DNA of 10,156 nucleotides from an uncultured Rhizobiaceae group bacterium (GTDB lineage Bacteria > Pseudomonadota > Alphaproteobacteria > Rhizobiales > Rhizobiaceae): the NCBI GenBank assembly GCA_938030645.1, contig CALHHQ010000114.1:1-10156 (forward strand), given 5' to 3'. A model generated the notes under the pieces. That model was not told the origin of the DNA and made no database searches. It saw nothing but the letters and a program-made list of their open reading frames with translations. This document shows, piece after piece, positions 1 through 6,874 of the stretch. The translations under genes were made by a program, and so were the position numbers. The first letter of the stretch is position 1; every line of letters begins with the position of its first letter.

Positions 1-1
1 C

Positions 2-238
2 ATGTGTCATGCATACGGCACCCGATTGACTATGGTGTTAGGCGCAGCCACATCGGTTGATCAATTGGGACAGGATTTTGGCTCAGGTTTGTCTGAGGCG
101 GAAGTGCGCTATCTGACAACCAACGAATGGGCTGCAAACGCAGATGATATTGTCTGGCGCCGCAGCAAACTAGGGTTGGTCATGAACGACACTCAAATTG
201 CAAAATTGGACACATGGATGCGCAAAGAATTGGATTAA
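2..238 (+). CDS. glpD: Aerobic glycerol-3-phosphate dehydrogenase, C-terminal end (5' part outside window)
   Basis: This is the last 78 complete codons of a gene entering from the left edge; the ATG at position 2 is an internal codon, not a start. The segment carries the GlpD C-terminal signature: HAYGTR, a D/G-rich LGQDFG, SEAEVRYLTTNEWA, then ADDIVWRRSKLGL and a short polar tail, which lines up by eye with the end of E. coli GlpD (DFG, YLVDHEW, ADDALWRRTKQG). GlpD is a membrane-associated FAD enzyme that oxidises sn-glycerol-3-phosphate to dihydroxyacetone phosphate and passes electrons to quinone; its FAD domain lies outside the window. The stop TAA at 236-238 overlaps the stop of the convergent ggt-like gene. 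The family call is firm; nothing can be said about the promoter or the rest of the operon. Confidence 0.9.
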   Translation: MCHAYGTRLTMVLGAATSVDQLGQDFGSGLSEAEVRYLTTNEWAANADDIVWRRSKLGLVMNDTQIAKLDTWMRKELD

Positions 239-1827
239 TACCCAATTGCGCAGCCATCTTTGCGTGGGTCACTGCCACCTGTGAGAACGCCCGTTTCCCA
301 GTCAATTCGTATTGCTTGTGATCCGCCCACAGGGCTTTTCGCCATTTCGATTTTATGGCCCATTTTTCGAAGTTTTTCCAAAACCGCTTCCGGCACAGCG
401 GCTTCCATTTCAACTTCCCCTGTGAACGGATCTACCATCCAGCGGGGTGCGTCCTGCGCTTCTTGAACGTCCATTCCGTAGTCAATGTAACGGGTCAAAA
501 ACTGCAGATGTCCCATGGCTTGATATTCACCGCCCATGACACCAAAACTCAAAACGGTCTTACCATCCTTCTGCATCATCGCCGGAATGATTGTGTGAAG
601 CGGTCGCTTGTTGGGCGCAATGCAATTGGGATGCCCTTCATCCAGCACAAAACCTTCGCCACGGTTGGTGAGGACAATGCCGTGTTTGGAAGTCGTGATG
701 CCACTGCCCCAGCCCCAGAAGAGGGTGTTGATAAATGAACAGGCATTGCGATCTTTATCGACCACGGAAATATACACCGTGTCCTTGTGTTCCGGTAAAT
801 AGAGCGCATCTTCAGGGTGTTTCGATTTTGAAGGATCAATGTCCGCCAAAAGTTGCGCAGCGTAGTCTTTCGACAAGAGGCCATCGACAGGAACCTCAAC
901 TTGATCGGCATCGCCTAGATAAATACCGCGTGATGCGTAGCCGCGTCGGCATGCTTCCAGTTCCAAGTGAATGCGCTCAACACTCAAAAAATCACCTGCA
1001 ATTTCTGCTTTCTCCATCATGTTCATCAAGAGCAGCGCGATAACTCCCTGACCTTGCGGCGGACATTCCACGATAGTGTGACCGCGATAGTCTGAAGTAA
1101 TTGGCGTGACGTAATCGCCTTTGGCGTTTGCAAAATCTTCCAGTGTGTGAAGCCCGCCTTTGGCCTGCAAAGTCTCCACCATCTCCCGCGCCAAAACACC
1201 TTCATAGAAAGCATTGCGGCCTTCGCGACCAATAAGTTCAAGCGCATCAGCAAGGCCTTTTTGGTGGTGGATCGTACCAAAATCAGGAACTTTGCCATTT
1301 TTGAGAAAAATTCGGGCGAGGTTGTCGTCGCTTTTCAAGTGTTCGAGATTTTTCGACATATCGTGATGAACACGCTGTCCAATTGGATAGCCATTTCGCG
1401 CATAATCTACCGCTGGTTGCAGTAGGTCAGCCAGTGGCATCCGCCCGTGATCTTTGTTCAGTTGGCACCAAGCATCAACTGCACCGGGGACAATAACGGA
1501 ATGGGCAGAAGTTCGAACGAGCTTTTCAACTCCCAACGATTTCAGTTTTTCCAATGATGCTGCCGCAGGCGCCCTGCCCGAACCATTGTAGCCTACGACA
1601 TTGCTTCCACCATTCGGCGCATAAAGTGCGAAACAATCCCCACCAATGCCTGTTGATCCCGGTTCCACCACACATTGAACTGCGCACGCGGCAATTGCGC
1701 CATCCATGGCGTTTCCGCCAGCTTTCAGAACTTCAATCGCAGTTTGCGTTGCCAGCGTGTGGGATGTTGCAGCCATGCCATTTGTTGCAACGACTGGTGA
1801 TCTGCCCGGAAGTTCTAGATTGCGCAT
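235..1827 (-). CDS. Gamma-glutamyltransferase-family protein (cytoplasmic, YwrD-like)
   Basis: A 530-residue member of the Ntn-hydrolase gamma-glutamyltransferase family. Such enzymes are made as one chain and cleave themselves before a catalytic threonine to form large and small subunits; they hydrolyse or transfer gamma-glutamyl groups, as in glutathione. Visible signatures are an N-terminal AATSHTLAT and GGNAMDGAIAA, the VEPGSTGIGGDCF block (54-66), NGSGRAP (81-87), the predicted cleavage site before Thr350 (KDTVYISVVD), KRPLHTIIPAM (408-417), and the C-terminal block GGSDPRKDGCA. There is no signal peptide and no lid loop of the E. coli type, and the SSMSPT motif of E. coli Ggt is replaced by KRPLHTIIP. 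This places it with the cytoplasmic, poorly characterised GGT-like subgroup, so the physiological substrate is unknown and an acylase activity is possible. The start at 1827 is preceded by an AAGAGG ribosome site (1835-1840) about 7 nt away. It is divergent from the HisD-like gene. Confidence 0.88.
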   Translation of the reverse strand: MRNLELPGRSPVVATNGMAATSHTLATQTAIEVLKAGGNAMDGAIAACAVQCVVEPGSTGIGGDCFALYAPNGGSNVVGYNGSGRAPAAASLEKLKSLGVEKLVRTSAHSVIVPGAVDAWCQLNKDHGRMPLADLLQPAVDYARNGYPIGQRVHHDMSKNLEHLKSDDNLARIFLKNGKVPDFGTIHHQKGLADALELIGREGRNAFYEGVLAREMVETLQAKGGLHTLEDFANAKGDYVTPITSDYRGHTIVECPPQGQGVIALLLMNMMEKAEIAGDFLSVERIHLELEACRRGYASRGIYLGDADQVEVPVDGLLSKDYAAQLLADIDPSKSKHPEDALYLPEHKDTVYISVVDKDRNACSFINTLFWGWGSGITTSKHGIVLTNRGEGFVLDEGHPNCIAPNKRPLHTIIPAMMQKDGKTVLSFGVMGGEYQAMGHLQFLTRYIDYGMDVQEAQDAPRWMVDPFTGEVEMEAAVPEAVLEKLRKMGHKIEMAKSPVGGSQAIRIDWETGVLTGGSDPRKDGCAIGY

Positions 1828-1834
1828 GTTGCGG

Positions 1835-1840
1835 CCTCTT
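1835..1840 (-). promoter_or_regulatory. Ribosome binding site of the ggt-like gene
   Basis: On the minus strand the sequence AAGAAGAGG precedes the ATG at 1827 with the AAGAGG core 7 nt upstream. It supports the chosen start over the internal Met18, which would cut into the conserved N-terminal block. Confidence 0.6.
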
Positions 1841-1874
1841 CTTATTGATTTCCAAATGCATTTTTACAAAACTA

Positions 1875-1897
1875 TGCGCTCGCGACAACGAAGCGCA
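1875..1897. promoter_or_regulatory. Inverted repeat TGCGCT-N11-AGCGCA, possible operator
   Basis: Two perfect 6-base arms (1875-1880 and 1892-1897) flank an 11-base spacer, giving 17 bp between arm starts, a geometry common for dimeric regulators. It sits near the centre of the divergent region, so one bound protein could affect both genes. It is equally readable as a weak hairpin or chance; no regulator gene is adjacent. Confidence 0.3.
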
Positions 1898-1962
1898 AGG
1901 CTGTTCTGGATTTTGTCATTAGCAAATGCGATAGCACTCTAAAATGCAGCTGGAATAAACAC

Positions 1963-3291
1963 ATGACGCAATCCGTCGCCCTCCATGACCTATCCAAAAT
2001 GAGCGTTGCTGAACGCGATGAATTGCTCATGCGCGTCGAGGACGACCTTGCTCCTTTCATGGAGAAAGTTGCGCCGATCATCAAAGCCGTTCGTGAAGAG
2101 GGTGATGCTGCGCTTGTTCGGTTTGCCAAACAATTTGATGGTTCCGAATTTGACCAATCGACTATTGCTGCCAGCGACCAAGACTTTGACGATGCCTATG
2201 CTGCGCTTGATGATGAATTCATCGAAGTGTTGCGCTATGCTGCAGACAACATCCGTCGGTTCCATGAACAGCAGGTTCCTGAAACCCAATGGATGATGGA
2301 AATCCGACCTGGTGCCCATGTGGGTGAACGGTTCACACCCATCGATTCAGTGGCTTGCTATTCCCCGCGCGGCAAAGGCTCTTTTCCATCCGTCACTCTT
2401 ATGAGCCTCATTCCAGCGGTTGTTGCTGGTGTTCCAGAAATCGTTGCACTTACACCCCCGGGACCAGACGGTAAGATTGATCCAGCAACTCTTGTTGCTG
2501 CCGACATTTCTGGCGTTCGAAAAGTCTATAAAGCGGGTGGTGCTCAAGCCGTTGCAGCCGCGGCTTATGGAACGGAAACCATTCCGCGTTGTGTCAAAAT
2601 TGAAGGACCAGGCAGTCCGTTTCTCGTTGCTGCAAAGGCGATGTTGTCAAATCGCATAGACCCGGGAATGCCAGCAGGACCATCAGAAGCAATCGTCTTT
2701 GCCGATGATACTGCCAACGCAAAAATTGCTGCATTGGACACTATTATTGAATCCGAACATGGTGATGATTCATCTGTCTTCTTGGTGACAACGTCTAAAG
2801 ATTTGGCCGATGCTGCGCGCGCTGCCATTCCAAAATATTGGGCTGAAATGAGTGAGGAGCGCGTTGGATATTCATCTGCTGTCTTAAACAGCATGTCGGG
2901 CGGTATTGTTTTGTGCGAAAGCGAGCAACAGGCCTATGACTTCATCAATGACTACGCGCCTGAACACTTGCAAATTCTGTCCAAAGACCCGCAACGTCAT
3001 CCCGAACATATCCGCAATGCTTCAGAAATTTTGATGGGTGAAGACACGCCCGGATCAATCGCCAATTACATGATGGGGCCAAACTGTGTTTTGCCCACAT
3101 CGGGCGCTGCGAAAACCCGCTCACCTCTAGGTGTGATGAATTTCATGAAAGCGTGTTCAGTTGGGGAACTGACGCGCGAAGCATTTCAAGAAATGGCTCC
3201 GAAGACCAAAATATTCGCCACTTATGAAGGGTTTGATGCTCATGCAAATGCGGTGGGTGAGTTGCGCAAGAAGGCGCTCGGAAATTCCTAA
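1963..3291 (+). CDS. Histidinol dehydrogenase-family protein with altered zinc site
   Basis: A 442-residue protein of the HisD fold (usual length about 430), an NAD-dependent, zinc-containing family that oxidises an alcohol in two steps to the acid. Conserved family blocks are CYSPRGKGSFPSV (132-144), AGGAQAVAAAAYGTETIP (191-208), the EGPGSPF segment (214-220), PGMPAGPSE (234-242), SEHGDDS (264-270), YAPEHLQI (331-338) with the Glu334-His335 pair equivalent to E. coli Glu326-His327, and EGFDAHANA with His427 (E. coli His419). His266 matches zinc ligand His262. However, the zinc-ligand positions Gln259 and Asp360 of E. coli HisD are Glu263 and Asn368 here, and the NHVLPT histidine is Cys375. 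No other his gene is in the window. The family includes non-histidine enzymes such as the sulfopropanediol dehydrogenase HpsN, so automatic annotation as hisD is likely but may be wrong. It may be co-regulated with the divergent ggt-like gene. Substrate unknown. Confidence 0.87.
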   Translation: MTQSVALHDLSKMSVAERDELLMRVEDDLAPFMEKVAPIIKAVREEGDAALVRFAKQFDGSEFDQSTIAASDQDFDDAYAALDDEFIEVLRYAADNIRRFHEQQVPETQWMMEIRPGAHVGERFTPIDSVACYSPRGKGSFPSVTLMSLIPAVVAGVPEIVALTPPGPDGKIDPATLVAADISGVRKVYKAGGAQAVAAAAYGTETIPRCVKIEGPGSPFLVAAKAMLSNRIDPGMPAGPSEAIVFADDTANAKIAALDTIIESEHGDDSSVFLVTTSKDLADAARAAIPKYWAEMSEERVGYSSAVLNSMSGGIVLCESEQQAYDFINDYAPEHLQILSKDPQRHPEHIRNASEILMGEDTPGSIANYMMGPNCVLPTSGAAKTRSPLGVMNFMKACSVGELTREAFQEMAPKTKIFATYEGFDAHANAVGELRKKALGNS

Positions 3292-3292
3292 C

Positions 3293-3994
3293 TCACGCAC
3301 TTGAGTCCAACGAATAACCTGCTCCACGCACCGTGCGAATGAGATCGCTGGCACCATTGGAATTCAACGCTTTGCGCAAACGACCTACGTGGACGTCGAC
3401 TGTTCGCAAATCAACATCTGCATCCATGCCCCAAACGCGATCAAGCAGACTATCCCTGCTCCAAACCCGTTTTGGGCGCTCCATAAAAACGGTCAACAAA
3501 CGATATTCAGTGGGGCCGAGCTTTAGAGGTTTGTCGGCACGGGTTGCTCTGTGCTGATCCGTATCAATCGTGATATCTTCAAACGTCAGAATTTTGCCAA
3601 TTGCAGATGGACGCGTTTTGCGCAATCGGGCCCGAATACGAGCAACAAGTTCACCGACACCGTAGGGTTTGACCATGTAATCGTCTGCGCCCGTTTCCAA
3701 GCCACGCACACGATCACTTTCTTCACCACGGGCTGTGAGCATGATCACCGGAATTTCAGCCGTGTCGTCCGAACCCTTTATTCGACGACAGACTTCAATT
3801 CCTGAAAGTGATGGCAACATCCAATCTAGGACAATCAGATCTGGGATTTCTTCACGGGACACTAAGACGGCTTCTTCGCCATCTTCTGCGGAAATCACAC
3901 GGAACCCTTCTTTTTCAAGATTGTAACGCAGTGTTTCCAACTGGGCGATTTCATCTTCAACGACCAGAATAGTTGCAGCGTCTGGAGCGACCAT
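3293..3994 (-). CDS. phoB: Phosphate regulon response regulator PhoB
   Basis: A 233-residue OmpR/PhoB-type response regulator. The N-terminal receiver domain (about 8-122) has the acidic pair Glu13-Asp14, phospho-acceptor Asp57 (LIVLDWMLP), Thr87 (IMLTARGEE) and Lys109 (VKPYG). The C-terminal winged helix (about 135-230) carries KLGPTEYRLL, RVWSRDSLLDRVWG and the recognition-helix segment DLRTVDVHVGRLRKAL, typical of PhoB. Phosphorylated by PhoR, it binds Pho boxes and activates phosphate-starvation genes. It is the last gene of the run, 26 nt downstream of phoU, with GGAG (4006-4009) 11 nt before its ATG. Because the only Pho box in the window is at the head of this operon, PhoB probably activates its own synthesis. 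Its stop is separated by a single base from the stop of the opposing HisD-like gene. The identity rests on both sequence and position. Confidence 0.96.
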   Translation of the reverse strand: MVAPDAATILVVEDEIAQLETLRYNLEKEGFRVISAEDGEEAVLVSREEIPDLIVLDWMLPSLSGIEVCRRIKGSDDTAEIPVIMLTARGEESDRVRGLETGADDYMVKPYGVGELVARIRARLRKTRPSAIGKILTFEDITIDTDQHRATRADKPLKLGPTEYRLLTVFMERPKRVWSRDSLLDRVWGMDADVDLRTVDVHVGRLRKALNSNGASDLIRTVRGAGYSLDSSA

Positions 3995-4020
3995 GATTTC
4001 AACGTCTCCGTTTTCGACTG

Positions 4021-4734
4021 CTACTCGGTGGCAATCGCCTTGCTGGTTGTGTCGCCTTTCGGTCGATCATCGTCCGGCAATTCGCCAGTGATCAGGAATG
4101 TGATTTGCTCGGCAATTGATGTGGTATGATCACCCATGCGTTCCACATTTTTGGAAATAAACAACAAATGCATGCATGGCGTAATGTTGCGCGGATCTTC
4201 CAACATATAAGTGAGCAAGGTGCGGAAAAGATTGTTGTGAACCTGATCAACCTCTTCGTCTCGCAACCGAACTTCAACAGCGCTTGCACCATCTCGTGTG
4301 AGATACGCATCCAACACATCTTTGACCATCTCACGGACCATCAAACACATGCGTTTAATGGTTTTTCCTGATGACCCAACGGGCGGAACGGTGGCCAAAA
4401 CGTCCATACGCTTGGCCAGGTTTTTCGCGTAGTCACCAATACGTTCCAAATCTGCAGCAACTTTCAGCGCCGCCAATACGGCGCGCAAGTCTTGGGCCTT
4501 TGGCTGACGCAGGGCAATAATGCGCACCACGAGTTCGTCAATCTCCATTTCCATTTGATCGACCTGCTTGTCGGAAGCGATCAACTTTTCAGCGAGCTCC
4601 AAATCACGGCTAACGATCAATTCGGCGGCGTTTTCGAGTTGCTGTTCAACCAAACCGCCCATGGTGACCACAAGATTTTCAATCTGGCGGAGATCGTTGT
4701 CGAATGCTGCAACAATGTGTTGTCCAGAGTTCAT
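4021..4734 (-). CDS. phoU: Phosphate signalling protein PhoU
   Basis: A 237-residue all-helical protein with two tandem PhoU repeats. Each repeat has the metal-binding signature: ADLERIGDYAKN (Glu97, Asp101) in the first and KNVERMGDHTTS (Glu198, Asp202) in the second. PhoU is a cytoplasmic, peripheral protein that communicates between the Pst transporter and PhoR, keeping PhoB unphosphorylated when phosphate is plentiful and limiting phosphate uptake. Length and motif spacing are normal. A strong AAAGGAG ribosome site overlaps the stop codon of pstB upstream, so translation is probably coupled. The C-terminal tail (DDDRPKGDTTSKAIATE) is polar and poorly conserved in the family. Confidence 0.96.
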   Translation of the reverse strand: MNSGQHIVAAFDNDLRQIENLVVTMGGLVEQQLENAAELIVSRDLELAEKLIASDKQVDQMEMEIDELVVRIIALRQPKAQDLRAVLAALKVAADLERIGDYAKNLAKRMDVLATVPPVGSSGKTIKRMCLMVREMVKDVLDAYLTRDGASAVEVRLRDEEVDQVHNNLFRTLLTYMLEDPRNITPCMHLLFISKNVERMGDHTTSIAEQITFLITGELPDDDRPKGDTTSKAIATE

Positions 4735-4740
4735 AATAGG

Positions 4741-4747
4741 CTCCTTT
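4741..4747 (-). promoter_or_regulatory. phoU Shine-Dalgarno overlapping the pstB stop codon
   Basis: AAAGGAG on the minus strand lies 6 nt before the phoU ATG (4734), and its first two bases are part of the pstB TAA (4748-4746). Ribosomes ending pstB cover this site, which fits coupled translation. Confidence 0.7.
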
Positions 4748-5537
4748 ATCCAATGCGACCTGTGATGTAGCTCTCAGTGCGTGGATCTTTTGGATTTGTA
4801 AAAATATCTTCAGTGGCGCCCGTTTCGACAATTTCTCCAAGGTGGAAAAATGCCGTATCTTGGCTCACGCGCGCCGCCTGCTGCATTGAGTGTGTGACAA
4901 TCACAATCGTGTAGTTTTGTCGCAATTCATCAATCAATTCTTCGACAATGGAAGTGGCGATGGGATCAAGGGCGGAACACGGTTCGTCCATGAGGATAAC
5001 CGAAGGTGACACAGCAATTGCACGCGCGATGCACAGGCGTTGTTGCTGACCACCGGATAGACCTGTACCGGGTTGATCGAGACGGTCTTTCACTTCTTCC
5101 CAAAGGCCAGCGCGACGCAAACTCTTTTCAACAATATCCGCCATATCAGCCTTGCCATTGGCTAGACCGTGAATGCGCGGACCATAGGCCACGTTTTCAA
5201 AAATGGATTTTGGAAACGGATTGGGTTTTTGAAACACCATCCCTACATCGGCGCGCAGATCGACCACGTTGACCTCTGGCGCGTAAATGTCTTGTCCATC
5301 TATGTCGATGTTTCCAGTCACACGGCAAATATCAATCGTATCATTCATGCGATTGATGCACCGCAAAAACGTAGACTTGCCGCACCCCGATGGACCGATC
5401 AATGCGGTCACCTGTTTCTCTTTAATGTTCAGATCAACGCCCTTTATCGCTTCTTTGTCAGCGTAAAAGACATGCACATCTGAACATGAAATTTTGGGTG
5501 TCGTTGTTTCGACGGTAGATGTTTTGGTTGCACTCAT
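4746..5537 (-). CDS. pstB: Phosphate ABC transporter ATP-binding protein PstB
   Basis: A 263-residue ABC ATPase that drives phosphate import through PstC/PstA. It shows Walker A GPSGCGKST (48-56), the PstB-typical FLRCINRMND, the Q-loop VFQKPNPFP (Gln103), signature LSGGQQQR (160-167), Walker B ILMDEP with catalytic Glu185, the D-loop SALD, and the switch His216 (VTHSMQQA). I chose the ATG at 5537: it has an AAGAGA ribosome site 7 nt upstream, while the longer frame starting with TTG at 5582 would overlap pstA by 34 nt, adds 15 residues unlike the PstB N-terminus, and has no ribosome site. The gap to pstA is 11 nt. Length is normal for the family (about 255-270). Confidence 0.96.
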   Translation of the reverse strand: MSATKTSTVETTTPKISCSDVHVFYADKEAIKGVDLNIKEKQVTALIGPSGCGKSTFLRCINRMNDTIDICRVTGNIDIDGQDIYAPEVNVVDLRADVGMVFQKPNPFPKSIFENVAYGPRIHGLANGKADMADIVEKSLRRAGLWEEVKDRLDQPGTGLSGGQQQRLCIARAIAVSPSVILMDEPCSALDPIATSIVEELIDELRQNYTIVIVTHSMQQAARVSQDTAFFHLGEIVETGATEDIFTNPKDPRTESYITGRIG

Positions 5538-5544
5538 AAATTTA

Positions 5545-5550
5545 TCTCTT
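5545..5550 (-). promoter_or_regulatory. pstB ribosome binding site (decides the start)
   Basis: AAGAGA on the minus strand is 7 nt upstream of the ATG at 5537 and overlaps the last two bases of the pstA stop codon TAA (5551-5549). It supports the 5537 start rather than the TTG at 5582. Confidence 0.6.
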
Positions 5551-6874
5551 ACCAACGGCGTTCGAATTTGTTGCGCAACCAAACAGCGATCGCGTTCATT
5601 GCAATGAGGAAGCAGAGCAGAATTAAAATGGCTGCCGCGGTTTTTTGTTGGAAGCCGATTTCAGGGAAATCCGCCCACATGAAAATTTGCACAGGAAGGA
5701 CCGTTGCAGGGTCTGTAAAACCGCCTGGAATGTCCACGATGAACGCGACCATACCGATCAATAGCAGCGGAGCTGTTTCGCCCAACGCACCTGCCATTCC
5801 GATGATTGTGCCTGTCAAAATCCCAGGCATCGCCAAGGGCAGCACATGATGGAACGTTGCTTGGGTTTTAGAGGCTCCAATACCCAACGCCGCTTCACGA
5901 ATAGACGGGGGAACTGATTTGATTGCGGCGCGGCTTGCGATAATCACAGTCGGCAATGTCATCAAAGCCAGAACCGTGCCGCCCGTAATGGCTGCTGAAC
6001 GCGGGAAACCTCCGCCCAGTGTGAACCATCCCAGATGGACGCCATTCAAAAAGAATCCGAGCCCCAACAGGCCAAACACGATCGATGGCACAGCTGCCAA
6101 ATTGTTGATGTTGATTTCAATGAAACCTGTCAGGCGATTTTTCGGAGCAAACTCTTCCAGATAAATAGCTGCGCCCACACCTACCGGTACCGACAAAACA
6201 AGCGTTACCAGCAATGTCATAAACGACCCAACAACAGCGCCCCAAATACCAGCCATCTCCGGCTCGCGGCTTGCTCCATGGGTGAAGAAGATTGAATTGA
6301 AACGCGTGTCAATCTTGCCTTGCTGCTTAAGTTGATCCGACCATTTGATTTCAATGTCAGAGAACTTTCGTTCCGATTCTGGGCGCGTGATATCACCCAT
6401 CAAGTTCTTCAAGTAGAGATCGGCTGTGTCAGATAAAGGCAAATAGATTTCTTGCTTGGTGCCGATCCACTGAGGATTGGCAGAAACTTCAGAACGCAAC
6501 TCAATGGCCGCCCCAGACGACACGAGACCACGCAGTTTTTTGCGGTCTTTTCGCCCTTTTACACCGGGAACAGCTTCATAAATGCCGTTGCGAACAATCT
6601 TGCGATAGTCAAAGGTTGCAGCGTTTTCCTCGGTCAGTTTTTCACTGGTTAGATCAATGGGCACTTTTAGGTAGTTATACGTCAAAGCAGGAAGAGCATT
6701 GCCCACAATGGTCCAAAGCAAAATAACAAGAAACAACCCAGCGCTGAGCACAGCGCCAAGGCCGATGTACTCAAATCTCTTTTCAGCCGCATAACGCTTA
6801 GCTGTGCGTTTTTTGCGCGCTTCATCGACGCTCGGCTTTTTTGCCACGACGGGTGATTGTGAAATATCAGTCAT
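5549..6874 (-). CDS. pstA: Phosphate ABC transporter permease PstA (long form)
   Basis: A 441-residue inner-membrane permease, one half of the phosphate channel with PstC. After a basic cytoplasmic N-terminus (1-33) comes a first membrane helix (about 36-58), then a soluble insert of about 150 residues (60-207) that faces the periplasm, as in the long PstA proteins with a DUF3333-type N-terminal region common in alphaproteobacteria; E. coli PstA (296 aa) lacks it. The core permease follows: membrane segments about 208-238, 256-278, 297-316, 350-380 and 412-434, with the cytoplasmic coupling loop SIREAALGIGASKTQATFHH (EAA motif, 324-343) that contacts PstB, and GALGETAPLLLIG (362-374). The ATG at 6874 lies inside the end of pstC, an 8-bp overlap (ATGACTGA), so translation is probably coupled. 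Confidence 0.95.
   Translation of the reverse strand: MTDISQSPVVAKKPSVDEARKKRTAKRYAAEKRFEYIGLGAVLSAGLFLVILLWTIVGNALPALTYNYLKVPIDLTSEKLTEENAATFDYRKIVRNGIYEAVPGVKGRKDRKKLRGLVSSGAAIELRSEVSANPQWIGTKQEIYLPLSDTADLYLKNLMGDITRPESERKFSDIEIKWSDQLKQQGKIDTRFNSIFFTHGASREPEMAGIWGAVVGSFMTLLVTLVLSVPVGVGAAIYLEEFAPKNRLTGFIEININNLAAVPSIVFGLLGLGFFLNGVHLGWFTLGGGFPRSAAITGGTVLALMTLPTVIIASRAAIKSVPPSIREAALGIGASKTQATFHHVLPLAMPGILTGTIIGMAGALGETAPLLLIGMVAFIVDIPGGFTDPATVLPVQIFMWADFPEIGFQQKTAAAILILLCFLIAMNAIAVWLRNKFERRW

Larger units (their letters stand above)
1828..1962. promoter_or_regulatory. Divergent promoter region between ggt-like and hisD-like genes
   Basis: This 135-bp gap separates two divergently transcribed genes and must hold both promoters. 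No consensus -35/-10 pair stands out on either strand. On the plus strand TTGTCA (1913-1918) followed by an A/T-rich CTAAAA (1939-1944) is a possible but badly spaced (20 bp) promoter for the hisD-like gene. The hexamer AAATGC occurs three times on the plus strand (1854, 1924, 1942), and an inverted repeat lies near the middle (listed separately). The hisD-like gene has only a weak ribosome site (TGGAA, 1951-1955). Confidence 0.5.

Noticed and set aside
1..238. Small independent gene starting at the ATG at position 2
   Set aside because: The sequence is the conserved C-terminus of GlpD, so the ATG is an internal methionine of a truncated gene.
355..738. 127-codon open frame on the plus strand
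   Set aside because: It lies wholly antisense to the well-conserved ggt-like gene and its translation resembles no family I know; a frame shadow.
1990..2319. 109-codon open frame on the minus strand
   Set aside because: Antisense to the N-terminal half of the HisD-like gene, no recognisable protein features.
5538..5582. N-terminal extension of PstB beginning with TTG
   Set aside because: It overlaps pstA by 34 nt, has no ribosome site, and the added residues do not resemble PstB; the ATG at 5537 has a well-placed AAGAGA.
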